Shown one piece after another: positions 1 through 11,592 of a stretch of DNA of 64,000 bases. The stretch comes from Anaeramoeba flamelloides. Its lineage: Eukaryota; Metamonada; Anaeramoebidae. The notes beneath the pieces were generated by a model that was given only the letters and a program-made list of their open reading frames with translations, was not told the DNA's origin and did no database searches. The stretch's first letter is position 1. Each line of letters opens with the position of its first letter. The DNA is taken from NCBI GenBank assembly GCA_027625915.1, contig JANTQA010000044.1, positions 310,001 through 374,000 on the forward strand, written 5' to 3'. A program made the translations under genes and the position numbers.

Positions 1-535
1 TATTTCAAACCTGGTGCCCACGATTTAACTTAACAGATACTCCAGCTTAAAGAAATTTTAATTACAATTTAAGTTAAGACTAAATAAAAGTTTTAACCCC
101 GTAATATAATATTATACTAACGGTAACCTTCTTAAACAACCTTTCCATTGCTTTTTTAAACTTTTTTGCAATTATTTAAAAACAATTCCTTGTTTTTGGG
201 TATCGTGCAAAATTAAGTACAATACTAGAAAGATTTGATACTCAAAATAGCAATTGAACATTTCAATTGAAAGGAGTTTTTAGAAAGTATAATTAAAAAA
301 AAAAAAAACAAGTAAAGTTATATTGTTCACACCAGCTTTGAAATGGCAATACAAAAGCCATTTATTTATTTATTTATTATTGTTTTGAAATTTTCAAATA
401 TGAATGGGTGAAAAGCGAAAGTGGATTGTAAATTTTGTTAATTAACTTTAAAAAATAAAATTTTTTAAATTTTATTCTCAAAGAGTAAAATTTTCCCAAA
501 ATGCCCAAGTCTGAACATTTTATTTAATTAATATT
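1..535. other. AT-rich intergenic sequence
   Basis: No coding signal is seen. A short TTTA microsatellite lies near 359-377. The right edge is the 3' side of the glycosyltransferase gene, whose TAA occupies 536-538. Confidence 0.6.
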
Positions 536-1677
536 TTATAAAATACCTGCAATAATTTTTAATTCTTTGATAATATCAGATTTTTGAAAAAAATATTTTG
601 AATCCCTTTTTGCACCGTTGATGAGCTCTACTAAATCAGGCTTTTGTAATAGTTTTTTCAGTGTCTGGTAAAAATCAGAGCGATTTATTTCTGACCAATT
701 AGGAACATTTTTTGTTTTCAAACACTCCCCGCCAAGCTCTGGTAAACAAATTAAATGGTCTTTACAATCTTTGTAATCACAATTTTTAACGAGTGAATTT
801 ATTAGAAAGGAATCTGAAATCAAAAAAAAAGTTTCCGAAATACCAGAATCTGTCGCTATAACTGGCATCCCCAACGCCATTGCCTCTCTCATTATTACCG
901 AATCGCCCTTCAGTCTATAAGGTGATACTAAATAATTGGCATCTTGATACAAGTTGATCCTTTCATTGACTGATAACAAATTTGCATTTGGGATCCATTC
1001 AATGACGATATTTTCATTTTCATTTTCCTTTTGTAAATCAGTGATTACACTTTCATTGAAATCAACAAACCTTTGTGATGCTATTGTAAAAACTAATTCC
1101 CCTTTCTTAGACGCATGACCATTGTTCTTTTGATTGCGTGTATTTAATGGTGCTTTTTTATTGCTTGATATTTGATGAAGATTTTGATTAGCCAAAAATT
1201 GGATTGCCTTTTGAAAAAGATCAAATCCAGAATAGATCGAGATATCATCAAAAAATAAAAAATTAATTCTATTGTCTTGCTTGTCACTTTTTTTACTGTT
1301 ACTATCATCAAAAAATTCTTCATGGATCATTTCTGGGATAATTTTTATTTTTTCTTGCAATAGTCCTTCATTAATATAATAATTTCTTGAGATATAATTA
1401 TTTACCCAAATTTGATCAAATTGATTAATTTGATCTATCCAATCAGAGGGCAAAGTTGTAAAGGGCCAATGTAGCCAAATGATTTTGTAAATGTGTTCCT
1501 TTACATTTGAATTTAGTATTTGAAAATTTGGTGGGTAACTTGACGAAATACAGATTTCAAAATATTTTGAGGTCAAATCCTCTAATGTATAAACGAAACT
1601 ATTTGATTCAATTTCTTTAAAATAATTATTTACATTATCATTTACAATTAAATCATCACCATCACCACGACCACGAC

Positions 1678-1714
<37 letters not shown>

Positions 1715-4700
1715 ACTAATTGACTGTGTATTATTCCTTTCCTTTTGTTGAGATCCAGTGGGAAATAATAATAATTTTGTATTTTCTGGGAAATGCTTTT
1801 TGATCAATTGAATTAATTCTCTATTTTGGATCCCAATTGTGTTTGACTCTAAAAAATCACCAACAACGCCCAAAGAAATGTGCCCCTTGTTGGGTACCCA
1901 ACCACATTTTTTATAATTTGCTCCAAAGTTATTGTTAAATTGAATATTACACGATATTATATATTCTGGTTTTTTTTCAATAAATTTAATTCCATTTTCT
2001 GCATTTATTTTTTTGATTATTTGTCTTTGTTTAATGGAGGCCCTTTCCTCCCACTTGGATAGAAATTTAGAATAATATCCAGATTTATAGATCTGGGTGT
2101 ATGTCCGTTTATCATATGACACCTGTACAATTGGATTAACATAAATTTTATTATATCCAAATCCCCACAAATCTTGACAAAATAATTGACATTCACTCAA
2201 ATAATCTTCATGTATTGTTACCTGATCGCTTTGGCTATCATTCCCACTTACAAAAGATGCCCTAAAACGTATTTTTTCTTTAAGAAGGGGTTCTGCTTTA
2301 ATAACAGCTATTCCGTTCCAGCACGAATAAACTTGAAAGGGTAATCCCATCTTTATTAAACGCTGGCCATTTTGCTCCTGTACATATGGATAAAGACTAG
2401 TAAATGTATTTCCAGTTACATCTCTGGCTACCCACATATCATAAAATGTATTGCTCGGATGCGCCGTATTACCTTTATGATGTTGTTCATTTACACGATA
2501 CGTCGTCCAACTGATGTCTAAACCACACACCATATCATAATCAACAGGGGTCAAAACCAGATTAATTGCATCCCGATACGAAAACAAAACGTCATTAAGA
2601 AAAAGTACCTTTTCAAATTCTTCAGTCAATGGATCCAAAACATAATTTCGAAGCTTTGCCAAATAGTTGACTCGATTTGTTTTATATTCTTTTCGATCGT
2701 TTTTGGAGCTAATAAAAATAAAATTTCTGATATTCATTAAATTTAATTTTTCTTCAAATTTTTTTAATAACGATTCAGTATTATCAGTATTTCCATTTGA
2801 ATAAATGGATACATATACATTTTCTTTTTCAACCAATTGAAGGAATTTGATTAATTCGGTTTCCATGTGATCCCATATTTTTTTTATATTATGCAGAATC
2901 ATCGCTATAAATATTTTTTCTTTTTTTAATTGTGAGTGGATTCTTTCCAATTCGCTATTTTCATCGTCATAATCACTATCAATAACATTCTCATTACTTT
3001 CAGAATTTTCATTCTTATTTTCATTTTCATTTTTATTTTCATTTTCATTTTCATTTTCATTTTTATTTACATTTTCATTTTCATTTTTATTTTCATTTTC
3101 ATTTTCATTTTCATTTTCATTTTCATTTTCATTTTCATTTTTATTTTCATTTTTATTTTCAGTTTCATTTTTATTTTCAGTTTCATTTTTGTTTTTATTT
3201 GCATTTTCATTTTCATTTTTATTTACATTTTCATTTTCATTTTTATTTTCATTTTCATTTTCATTTTTATTTACGTTTTTATCCTTTTTCTCATTTTCAG
3301 CATCATCAATACCATCTTCTTTATTTTTTTCTTCACCGCCGTTTGTCTTTCCATCTCCATTGATAACACCTTCGTATTCGTATTCAAACTTGTCTTTATT
3401 ATTTTGGTTGTCTTGATCATTTATGATTTCATTTTCATTTTTTTTATGTTCCCCATCTTCTTGGGCATTTTCATTCAAATTATTATTTATTTGTAATAAT
3501 TGTTTTGAAATTGTTTTATAACTTTTGGATTGGAAATTTAATTTAAAATAATTTATAAATGAATTTGAAAGTTGTAGCCAATTACCCCTAGATTTTAAAA
3601 TATTTTGAATTTCGTTTTGATAGCATTGATAATCATTATAATTACATATTGGAAGATTCTTATTAAGAATATGTGGATTGGGATTTAAATCTTCGGTCAA
3701 AATAAGTGGTACACCTTTCGATAATAAAAAGGTTTTTAAAGTGGAGATTTGAATAGTGTTAGGAAATGGTTCAATAACTAATAATGTATTTTGGATTAAT
3801 TGATTTAATTCATAGCTGTTTGGTTTATTTTCAAGGAAATTTATAAAAGAATATTTTTTTTTTAACTGTAAATCGATACAACGTTGTGTATTGGCTATTA
3901 TCTTTATTTGCAATTTGAATTTCATTAAAGTATTGTCGAGAAATTCTAGAAGATGGGCTTTATAATTACAATTTTGGAAAATTATAGTAATAGTGTCCCT
4001 CTCTTCAAAATTATTAACAATTTTTAACATTTTGTTTTGCCCCTTTCCAGAAAAACCCTGATCGTTATAGTTATCGTTATCATCATCATCATCATCATCA
4101 TTAGTAAAAGTAGTTTCAAATTCTTCATTGTTAACAATATTATAGATTGTTTTTTGATTCTTGGGAGAAAATATTTTGTGTACATTTTTCGAATAGATGG
4201 AAGGTAAAATAATAACCCCATTGTGATTTTTTAAAGTAAAAATTTTGGAAAATTCATGGTAATCAGATTTGGAAGCAAAAATAATCGTTTGTAATTCAGA
4301 GAGAAATTCTAGAAAACTCTTTCTTATTTTGGTAGAATATTGATTCTCATCAATATTACTGTTAAAACTATTACTGACGATGCTACTACTTGAAATTATT
4401 GGAATAATTTGTTTGTGTATTAGTCTTTTCACAATTTGGAGACTAAGTTTCACTTTTTTGAATGAATTAATATCGATATTGAAAAAAACCATTGAGCTTT
4501 TGTTAATTGATCGGATCCCCTCTAGGTCTCCATTTAAACTTGAAATTTTATTAATCCCATAAGAGTTTAATGTTTCGTGTTCCAATTGTGTGATTGCTTC
4601 AAAAAACAGCAACTTTACTTTTGATTTTGATCTTTCAAATTCCTTTATTACTTTCACAATTGCGGGCAATTCACAGACAAATTTGTCGCAATCGTTCACT

Positions 4701-4993
4701 ACCAAATTGTTTGCATCGAAAAGAAGAATAATTTTTTCATTTTCTTGTTGCTCAATATTATGTGCCGCTTTGGGGCGATAAAGAAAAGATTTCCATATGA
4801 TAAGAAAGCTCAATAAAAAAAGAAAAAGAATAAGCACTTCAAATTGCTTTTTTCTGATCTTCGTAATTGCTTTGATTAAGGTCCCCAAGTTCACTTTGTT
4901 TTGTTTTCTGTTTTGGGTTGGCCCATAGTAAAAGAGAGGTTCGTCTGAATAAACGTGAGGGCTTTTTTTCTTTTTCTGTTGATTTCGAAACAT
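536..4993 (-). CDS. Type II membrane multi-domain glycosyltransferase (GT-B-like, CAP59/GT69-like, GT4-like)
   Basis: A 1485-aa intact single-exon frame starting at ATG 4993. Residues 1-50 are basic and cytosolic. A hydrophobic anchor at about 51-67 predicts a Golgi/ER type II protein. Residues 80-490 look like a diverged Rossmann-type glycosyltransferase region. Residues 500-680 are an Asn/Glu/Lys low-complexity linker. Residues 690-960 match the CAP59 mannosyltransferase family (GT69): I see KVLFLNDVLF (the family's FxNDV site), MVCGLDI and FYDMWVARDVTG in the expected order. Residues 1000-1485 resemble a GT4 enzyme, with EAMALGMPVIATDSG near 1370-1384, the nucleotide-sugar-binding Glu region. 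CAP59 proteins build alpha-1,3-mannosyl polysaccharides in fungi; a role in surface-glycan synthesis here is inference. The family is normally a single domain, so the fusion is unusual. Fusion seen directly; substrate unknown. Confidence 0.85.
2999..3290. repeat. In-frame TTTTCA/TTTTTA hexanucleotide tract
   Basis: Hexamer variants encode alternating Asn-Glu/Asn-Lys residues in the linker of the glycosyltransferase gene. The unit is a multiple of three, so length changes keep the frame. Likely polymorphic in length. Confidence 0.9.
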
Positions 4994-5569
4994 TGACTTC
5001 TTATTCTCCCAAAGGGTGTTTTGGCTTTTGGAAAAAAAAACAATATCAAGACAGTTTCTTGTTAAAAATTAAAAAAATGTTTTTGAACACTGAATATTTT
5101 TCGTTTCTTCCCTCGAATTAGATTCGGAATAAAAAGTAAATTTTCAAGTTAAATATCCTGAGCAAATTTAAGACAGTAGAACATATAATATAACATCATT
5201 AGAATAAATTTTTTTTTTTTGCAGAAATGCAACTAAACTCATTCCTGTTTGTTAATTTCCTGTTAACAGCTTTTGTTCTTAACAGAGAAAATTTTCTTAT
5301 GTTTTGATGAAGAGAAACGAATATTTTTTAAAGATTATGATCAGGTAAAGTGGTTTTTTTTGGGAATAAATGATTAGAAACAGGGATGCTGTTAATTGGA
5401 AAATAAAATGATCAAAATTTTCTTTCAGCTTTCCATAAAAATCAAAACTCCAGAATTAAAACAAAACATCAAAAGTTCTTATTCAAAAAGGGGTAAATTA
5501 ATAATTCAAAATGATTTAAGAATTAAAAATTTGAAAATAAACCTGTTTCTCATCAAAATCTTTTTTTAG

Positions 5570-5995
5570 AAAGCTGAATAAAATTTTGTTTCATTTATTT
5601 TGTGACAAATAATCTAACTTATCATTTATTAGAATGGCCATTAATGAAATTAGACTTGTTCGATACACTATTCGATCAATCAAAAAACAAATTTAAAAAT
5701 TTTCATTTTGCAAATTCCGAAGTAATCCTCTATAAAATCCTATTATTTTTCAAATCGCTTTGATCTACTTAAGATTACTATCAAGCAATTACTTGTGTGT
5801 TCTATAGGCACCCAACTTTAAGGGACTTTGTATAGGTTTATTACGAAGATTTCCTAAAAAATAAATTGGTTATTTAAAAAAGGATTTGATTTTAAATAAA
5901 AAAAATTAGGCAAAAAATCTCTCAAAAATTTCACAATTAAAAATCTTGTCTGGTATTATTTTCATGACAGTTATTCTTTTCAATACTTTACCAAT
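5570..5995 (+). mobile_element. Diverged copy of the 499-bp MITE found at 6767-7265
   Basis: From about 5578 to 5995 the sequence aligns in direct orientation with the MITE at 6767-7265. Shared blocks include the start (AATAAAATT...TTTCATTTATTT), the middle (TTAGAATG...ATCAATCAAAA) and the right end (CACAATTAAAAATCTTGTC...). The flanks beyond the right end are unrelated to the palindrome arms around the second copy. This shows the MITE exists as an independent unit. The left end is poorly preserved. Confidence 0.7.
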
Positions 5996-6490
5996 AAGAT
6001 ATTGTTAAAGTTAATACCAAAATATCATTCAAAACAGTTCTATTTGTAAAAAGTAAAATTATTAATCAGAGTGGAGTATTGAAATTTTCCAAATTTTTTT
6101 TACTATAAATTTTGTTTTTAAAGCACCAATCACCAATAAAATCTTTGAGTAAAATTTTAATAGCAAATTCAAAAAAAAATTACCATATCTTGAAATTGAA
6201 CAAAAAAGGAAAAACATCAGTAAACTATTTCCGAAAAGATGTGAACAAATTTCTTTAAAAATCTATTTATTAAATTAAACCAGAATAAAACTATATAAAA
6301 AAACAAAATCATTAACAACCATTTATGGGTTCTTGATTATAATTCAATTTTATTTGTTAATATGGTCTTATATAAATAAAAGATATTAAATTTTCTGATC
6401 TCGATTTTATTGTGTTTTTTTTGGTGTGAAATTGATGGTTATTATTTTCTTTCAGATCCTAAAAAACGTTCTCTTAACTTTTTTAAACTT

Positions 6491-7541
6491 ACAGCCCTTC
6501 CAAGTCTACCACAAAATCTTAAATAAAACACAATTGAGTTTTCTATTAGTATTTTCTATTTTCAAAAAAAAATTTCAATAAATGAGTTATTATTCCAAAA
6601 AAAATTTCAATAAATTGGTTATTATTCAAATTTTGAGTACATCAAAAAAAAAAAATTCAAGATCCCATGAAACTTAAATATTATTGGTCCAAAACAGCTG
6701 ACAAAAAAATCTCAAAGTTTACTGATCTTTAAAAATTTTACTTTTTTTAAACATTATTTTTAAGTAGAGTAGTGAAAAAAATACCGGACATGAAAAAAAT
6801 CCAGGACAAGATTTTTAATTGTGAATATTAATAAAATTATTGTGTAATTTCATTTATTTACCATCAAATTCCTTTTTTTAAGAATCGAACTTTTTTAATT
6901 ATAACTCCCCCACTTATTAGAATGATGATTGATGAAATCACACTTATTCAAAACACCATTCAATCAATCAAAATACAATAAGAAAAATTATCATTTTCCA
7001 AACTCTAGTAAACCTCGATAAAACTCGATTGTTTTTTGAAAAAAGTTGATCAACATTAGGCTATCAAACAATTACTCGAGTATTCTAGAGACACCTTACT
7101 TTGATGGACATTAGGTAGGTTTATTACTAATCTCATAAAAAAATTGGTTATTTATAATAAGGATATAATTCAAAATAAATGAAATTAGACAAAAATTTTA
7201 TTAATATTCACAATTAAAAATCTTGTCCTGGATTTTTTTCATGTCCGGTATTTTTTTCACTACTCTACTTAAAAATAATGTTTAAAAAAAGTAAAATTTT
7301 TAAAGATCAGTAAACTTTGAGATTTTTTTGTCAGCTGTTTTGGACCAATAATATTTAAGTTTCATGGGATCTTGAATTTTTTTTTTTTGATGTACTCAAA
7401 ATTTGAATAATAACCAATTTATTGAAATTTTTTTTGGAATCATAACTCATTTATTGAAATTTTTTTTTGAAAATAGAAAATACTAATATAAAAATCAATT
7501 GTGTTTTATTTAAAATTTTATGGTAGACTTGGAAAGACTGT
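6491..7541. repeat. Long palindrome (two ~276-bp arms) split by a MITE
   Basis: Left arm 6491-6766 is the reverse complement of right arm 7266-7541, with only about ten mismatches by eye, mostly at the outer ends. The innermost part is near perfect. The arms meet at AAG-TA-CTT once the central MITE and one TA are removed. RNA from this locus would fold into a long hairpin. No coding capacity is seen. Confidence 0.9.
6767..7265. mobile_element. 499-bp Tc1/mariner-type MITE at the palindrome centre
   Basis: Terminal inverted repeats begin GAGTAGTGAAAAAAATACCG and extend about 90 bp (to about 6859 and from about 7172). TA flanks both ends (6765-6766 and 7266-7267), as expected of Tc1/mariner-type insertion. 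There is no transposase frame, so it is non-autonomous. A diverged copy lies at 5570-5995. Confidence 0.8.
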
Positions 7542-8389
7542 ACCAAAATTTCAAATAGAATTGAAAACATATGATTGTATTTGATTATTTATAAAAATCA
7601 TATTTACTTTTTCCATATTTCTATCTTTTTATTGTAATTGGTTTTGCATTTTTCTCTCCAAAAACCGTGCCATTTTCTTTTTCTTTTAGGAAATATTTCA
7701 ACGAACATATTGTGAAGTAAATACCTTAGTCATTTAATCAATCGTTATTAATATTAAACTTAATTTTTTAATGTCAATTAATAAATACATTCACGCAAAA
7801 TGGATGTTTTTTATGAAATGCAAAAAAAAAATGCTCGACTTTTTTGGTAATACCTTATTGCTTAGTTTACCAACAATTAATAAAAAAAGCAACAAGAGTG
7901 TTAATCAAAAAAAAAAAAAAAAAAGGAAAAACGTGATTAATAATATCTCACCTATTATTGTATCACTGATAATTATTGAATAAAAAAAATATATCCAAAA
8001 AAATATGAGCTTTATAATTTGAATTAAATAAAAAAAATGTATTTTACCAAATGTTAATTTATTATTTCTATCTTTTTGATTTTCAATTTTATTAAAATTA
8101 CAAGCCCAAAATAAAAAAAAAAAAACATTTTAAAGAGACTATAATTTAAAATCTAATTATACAATATTACAAACATTACAATCAACTTCCAGTCAACCTA
8201 TGTGCTTTCTGAATAGAATATCAAAAAAAAAAAAAATTTTTTTTTTCATTTTTTTATATTGTAACAATTAACGAAAATAATTAACAAAATTATGATTTAT
8301 TTATTGTATATTATTATTAAGTTATTAATTAAATTTGATTTGTTTAAATGATTAAATTATAATAAAAAATATTAAATTAATAAAATTGC
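7542..8389. other. AT-rich intergenic sequence
   Basis: Spans the right edge of the palindrome to the 3' end of the PX gene. It holds poly-A/T runs and a lysine-rich chance frame near 7771-7983. No gene or clear repeat is recognised. Confidence 0.5.
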
Positions 8390-10270
8390 CTATATTTCTT
8401 CTTCTTCTTCTTCTTCTTCTTCTTCTTCTTCTTCTTCTTCTTCTTCTTCTTCTTGTACCTTCTTTTCAACTGTCTTTTGACTTTTAGCATTCCTCTTTTT
8501 ATTTTTAATCTTTTTATTAATTTCATTTAAAAAATTAGAATTCATATTATTATTACTTTTGGAATTTTTTTCAACGTCAGTGAAAGTATCTTTCGACAAA
8601 AATTCAACAGTGCTTTTCCATTGCTCAAATAAAGAATTATGCAAGGTATATTTTTCGATCATAAAATTTAGTAGCATTGCACGGTAATCCTTTATCATTG
8701 CGTTTTCATTTTGTTTCAATTCACCAGTGATCAATTTTGAAGTTTCATTTACCTCGATTTTAATTGAATCGAGTTTTTTTTCAATTGTTTCAATTTCTGC
8801 TTGTAATTTTTTCAATTTATTTCCTGTTAATTTTTGTTCTTTCAGTTGTTTGCTTTGTAAAGTTTTTTCTGTTTTTGATAGGGTATTCAATAATTTTTTG
8901 TAATATGAAAATAAGGAATTTTTTTTAATTTCAATACAATATTCTAGCATTGGCTCAACTAAATTGTTATTTGTTTTCACAGAGGTGGACATTAATTTAT
9001 CGGATTCAATTGAAATTGTTTTATTGAAAGTTTCCCAATAATTATTACCCTCTTTCTCTTTCTCTTTCTCTTTCCCTTTCCCTTTCCCTTTCTCTTTATC
9101 GTTCTCTTTGTCGTTCTCGTTCTTTTTCATTTTTTCTTTCTCTTCATCTTTCTTCTCTTGCCACTTTCCCTGTCCCCGTCCTTCTTCTTTTCCCCTTTTT
9201 TTCAATTTTTTTCCTTCAGAATCAACATCGCTATCATTCTTCGAATCAGAGCCGGAATCAGAATGATTCTCGTTTTTTTCAAAATTAATATTTGATTTTA
9301 AATTTGTAATTTCGTTTTCTGATTCCAAATTTTTGATAACTTCATTTAAATGGACAGGGATGTTTGAAGAAATTGAAGATGTTTTTTTTTCAATTTCAGA
9401 AATTTTTAAGATATAATTTTTGGCTAACGATTTGTTTTTTTGAATGAAATCTGGGAATTTGGTTTCCTTATTTTTGATAAAATCAAGGTTTTCGTTATTG
9501 AAATTAATAAATTCTTTAATTTTTTTATTCACCTTTTCAGAATATTGATTATTTTTATTTGATTTTTTTTTTTTCCTTAATTGCTTGGTATCGGAACTTT
9601 CAAAAAATGCTTCAACTTCTGGTGTTAAAGATAAAATGGGATGATTATTCAATTTAACCAAATACCTTTGGAATGCTCTTTTCCTAAACTCCCCTTGAAA
9701 CTTTTTTGAAATCAATTTTTCTGGTAAGGGCGGTCGAATAAATTGGGGGTACTTTGCTCCTAAATTGGAATCGAGCCAATGGAAATCAGAGTACCTTCGA
9801 TCAATGAAAACCCATTCGTTCTCATCATCATCTTGATTATTTGTTTCCCCATTACCTTCGTTGCTGATCGTGCTATCTCTTCTTTTAAAGCGGATGTTAT
9901 ATGACATGTAGGAAGTTCTCCCTGTTCCAGTCTTTTCGGGATCCTCGACAATCACATTATAATATCGCGAATTTGGATTGGTTTCCTTATTATTTTCATA
10001 CTTGGTCACAAAGTTTAATTGATATTTATTTAATTTCTTGATGGCTTCTTCTTTTAATTTTTCTCTTTCTCTTGCCCTGACAGCCTTTTGTTCAAGTCTT
10101 TCTTTAATTGTTTGAAGATTAAATTGCTTGTTTTTTTTTTTTCTTTTTTTTTTAGGAATATGCATTTTCTTTTTGAAATTAATATTTTTAATCTTGCTTG
10201 TTTTTTTTTTTTTTCCTTTTGGTTCTTTTTTTTCAAAATCATCAATCATTTGACTTGTTAACTTTTCCAT
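8390..10270 (-). CDS. PX-domain sorting nexin with BAR-like C-terminus (probably 3' part of a CH-PX gene)
   Basis: A 626-aa frame. Residues 1-85 are Lys-rich. Residues 100-230 form a PX domain: NSRYYNVIVEDP, then RRYSDFHWL (the Arg that binds PI3P), PPLPEK, and RAFQRYLVKLNNHPIL, closely matching SNX1/SNX2-type PX domains. A low-complexity insert follows at about 330-410. Residues 430-590 are helical and coiled-coil, in the position of a sorting-nexin BAR domain. The tail is poly-Glu. The expected role is membrane curvature and cargo sorting at endosomes. ATG 10270 is the first Met, but the same frame stays open upstream to 10402 as E/K-rich sequence. This continues, across frame changes at A-runs, into the CH gene at 10540-11592. 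Domain call secure; gene boundary not. Confidence 0.85.
   Translation of the reverse strand: MEKLTSQMIDDFEKKEPKGKKKKTSKIKNINFKKKMHIPKKKRKKKNKQFNLQTIKERLEQKAVRAREREKLKEEAIKKLNKYQLNFVTKYENNKETNPNSRYYNVIVEDPEKTGTGRTSYMSYNIRFKRRDSTISNEGNGETNNQDDDENEWVFIDRRYSDFHWLDSNLGAKYPQFIRPPLPEKLISKKFQGEFRKRAFQRYLVKLNNHPILSLTPEVEAFFESSDTKQLRKKKKSNKNNQYSEKVNKKIKEFINFNNENLDFIKNKETKFPDFIQKNKSLAKNYILKISEIEKKTSSISSNIPVHLNEVIKNLESENEITNLKSNINFEKNENHSDSGSDSKNDSDVDSEGKKLKKRGKEEGRGQGKWQEKKDEEKEKMKKNENDKENDKEKGKGKGKEKEKEKEGNNYWETFNKTISIESDKLMSTSVKTNNNLVEPMLEYCIEIKKNSLFSYYKKLLNTLSKTEKTLQSKQLKEQKLTGNKLKKLQAEIETIEKKLDSIKIEVNETSKLITGELKQNENAMIKDYRAMLLNFMIEKYTLHNSLFEQWKSTVEFLSKDTFTDVEKNSKSNNNMNSNFLNEINKKIKNKKRNAKSQKTVEKKVQEEEEEEEEEEEEEEEEEEEI
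8397..8453. repeat. (TTC)n encoding poly-Glu tail
   Basis: About nineteen TTC units encode the terminal glutamate run of the PX protein. It is a trinucleotide repeat likely to vary in length. Confidence 0.9.
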
Positions 10271-10539
10271 TAATCTGGTTTTTCTTCTATTTTTTTTTTC
10301 TTCTCTTTCTTTTTTTTGTTTTTCAGTTAATTCAATTTTTTTCGTTTTTTTTTCTATTTTAATAATTTTTATTTTTTTTTTTTTTGGTTGTCCTCTTCTT
10401 TAGCTTCTTTATGTTTTTTTGTGTTTTGTTTCGTTTTTTATTTCTTCTTTTTGTTTTTTTTCTTTAGTTTCTTTCTTTTTTTCTTTTTTCTGGATCTCTT
10501 TTGTTTCTTTTTGTTTTTTATCTTTTTTTTTTTCCTTCG

Positions 10540-10569
10540 CTATTTCTTCGTTGTGTTCTTTTTTTTTTT

Positions 10570-10637
<68 letters not shown>

Positions 10638-10649
10638 CGATTTTTTTTT

Positions 10650-10686
<37 letters not shown>

Positions 10687-11592
10687 TTCTTTTTCTTTTT
10701 GTTCTTTTTCTTTTTCAGGTTCCTTTGTTTCTTTTTTTTCCTTTAATTTTCTTTTTTCTTCTTTTTCCTCTTTTTTTCCTTTTTTTTTTGCAATTTTTTG
10801 TAATTGTCTTTCTTTGGGCTGCTTTTGAGATAAGAACTCATAAAATTCTAAGACCTGTAAATAAATAGCCTTTTCATCAAGATCATTTTCAAGTAAGTCT
10901 TCCCCATCTAAATAAACAGGAATGCCTAATTCTTCTTCAGCAAGATCTAGTGCCAAATTCAAATTTGAAAGTTTGCTCTCACTACCAAGCGATTGAAAAT
11001 CAATTAAGTCAGGATAGTACCTATCAATCAATCCACAAAAAGCCAAGCCATCAAGCCAATTGTCTCCAAAGTTTGTAATAGTAATCTCGTTATAAGGCTT
11101 TAGCATTCCTTGACACCACTCAAGTACTTGTTGCTTTTGATCATTAACATCTATGGATTTGGTTGTTTGCTTTGGCTGATCTTGGTTCAAAGGAGTAAAC
11201 TCGATTACTTCATGATCGTCGTCGTCTTCGTCTTCTGTTGAAGAATAGTCAGACTCGTATGAAGAAGACCCACTTGTATTTGAAGTTTCTGATTCAGAAG
11301 AACCATTCGTTTCTGTCTCTTCTTCTGATCCTTCTGATTCTTCTGATTCTTCTGATTCTTCTGATTCTTCTGATTCTTCTGATTCTTCTGATTCTTCTGA
11401 TTCTTCGTCGTTACTTGAAGAAGAATCATTCCTATTTCGAATACTCGTTTGAAGTTTTGGTTGTTGTGTAATGATTTGGGTTACAGAATCAGAACTTGAC
11501 TCTGAAACTTGAGATGAAGATCCACTACTAGTTTCTGAAGTGCTACTACTAGTTTCGTTTTCTTCTTCTGAATTTGTCATATAACCAAACAT
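10540..11592 (-). CDS. Calponin-homology domain protein (probably 5' part of a CH-PX gene)
   Basis: A 350-aa frame from ATG 11592; a second ATG lies four codons in. Residues 1-150 are Ser/Glu/Asp-rich and include eight EES-type repeats. Residues 155-262 are a CH domain: VLEWCQGMLKPY, then ITNFGDNWLDGLAFCGLIDR, LNLALDLAEEELGIPVYLDG and a closing helix. This resembles actin-binding CH domains of alpha-actinin/fimbrin type. The rest is a K/E-rich helix collapsing into two long poly-Lys runs coded by A-tracts (T64 at 10574-10637 and T32 at 10654-10685 on the + strand). After these tracts the frame ends with TAG at 10540. The frame two bases over reads on as a balanced E/K/Q helix (starting EHNEEIAKEKKKDKKQKET) towards the PX frame. 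The C-terminus as given is therefore probably an artefact of tract length. Confidence 0.8.
10574..10685. repeat. Long homopolymer T tracts (T64 and T32)
   Basis: Two uninterrupted T runs lie inside the CH/PX coding region. Such runs are hard to sequence and slip in vivo, so the reading frame through here is unreliable. Confidence 0.9.
11329..11406. repeat. 9-bp tandem repeat encoding Glu-Glu-Ser
   Basis: About eight direct copies of TTCTTCTGA (complement of TCAGAAGAA) encode EES repeats in the acidic N-terminus of the CH protein. The unit keeps the frame. Confidence 0.9.

Noticed and set aside
2936-3496. Phe/Ile-rich plus-strand frame opposite the glycosyltransferase linker
   Set aside because: It is the complement of the hexamer repeat encoding Asn/Glu runs on the minus strand.
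6860-7171. Interior of the MITE as a possible gene
   Set aside because: No open frame of useful length on either strand; the diverged copy shows no codon-type conservation.
7771-7983. 70-codon plus-strand frame with an ATG
   Set aside because: Lys-rich sequence across an A-run, no domain, no flanking gene signals.
10388-10868. Poly-Phe plus-strand frames
   Set aside because: Complement of poly-Lys tracts in the CH/PX region; no natural protein composition.
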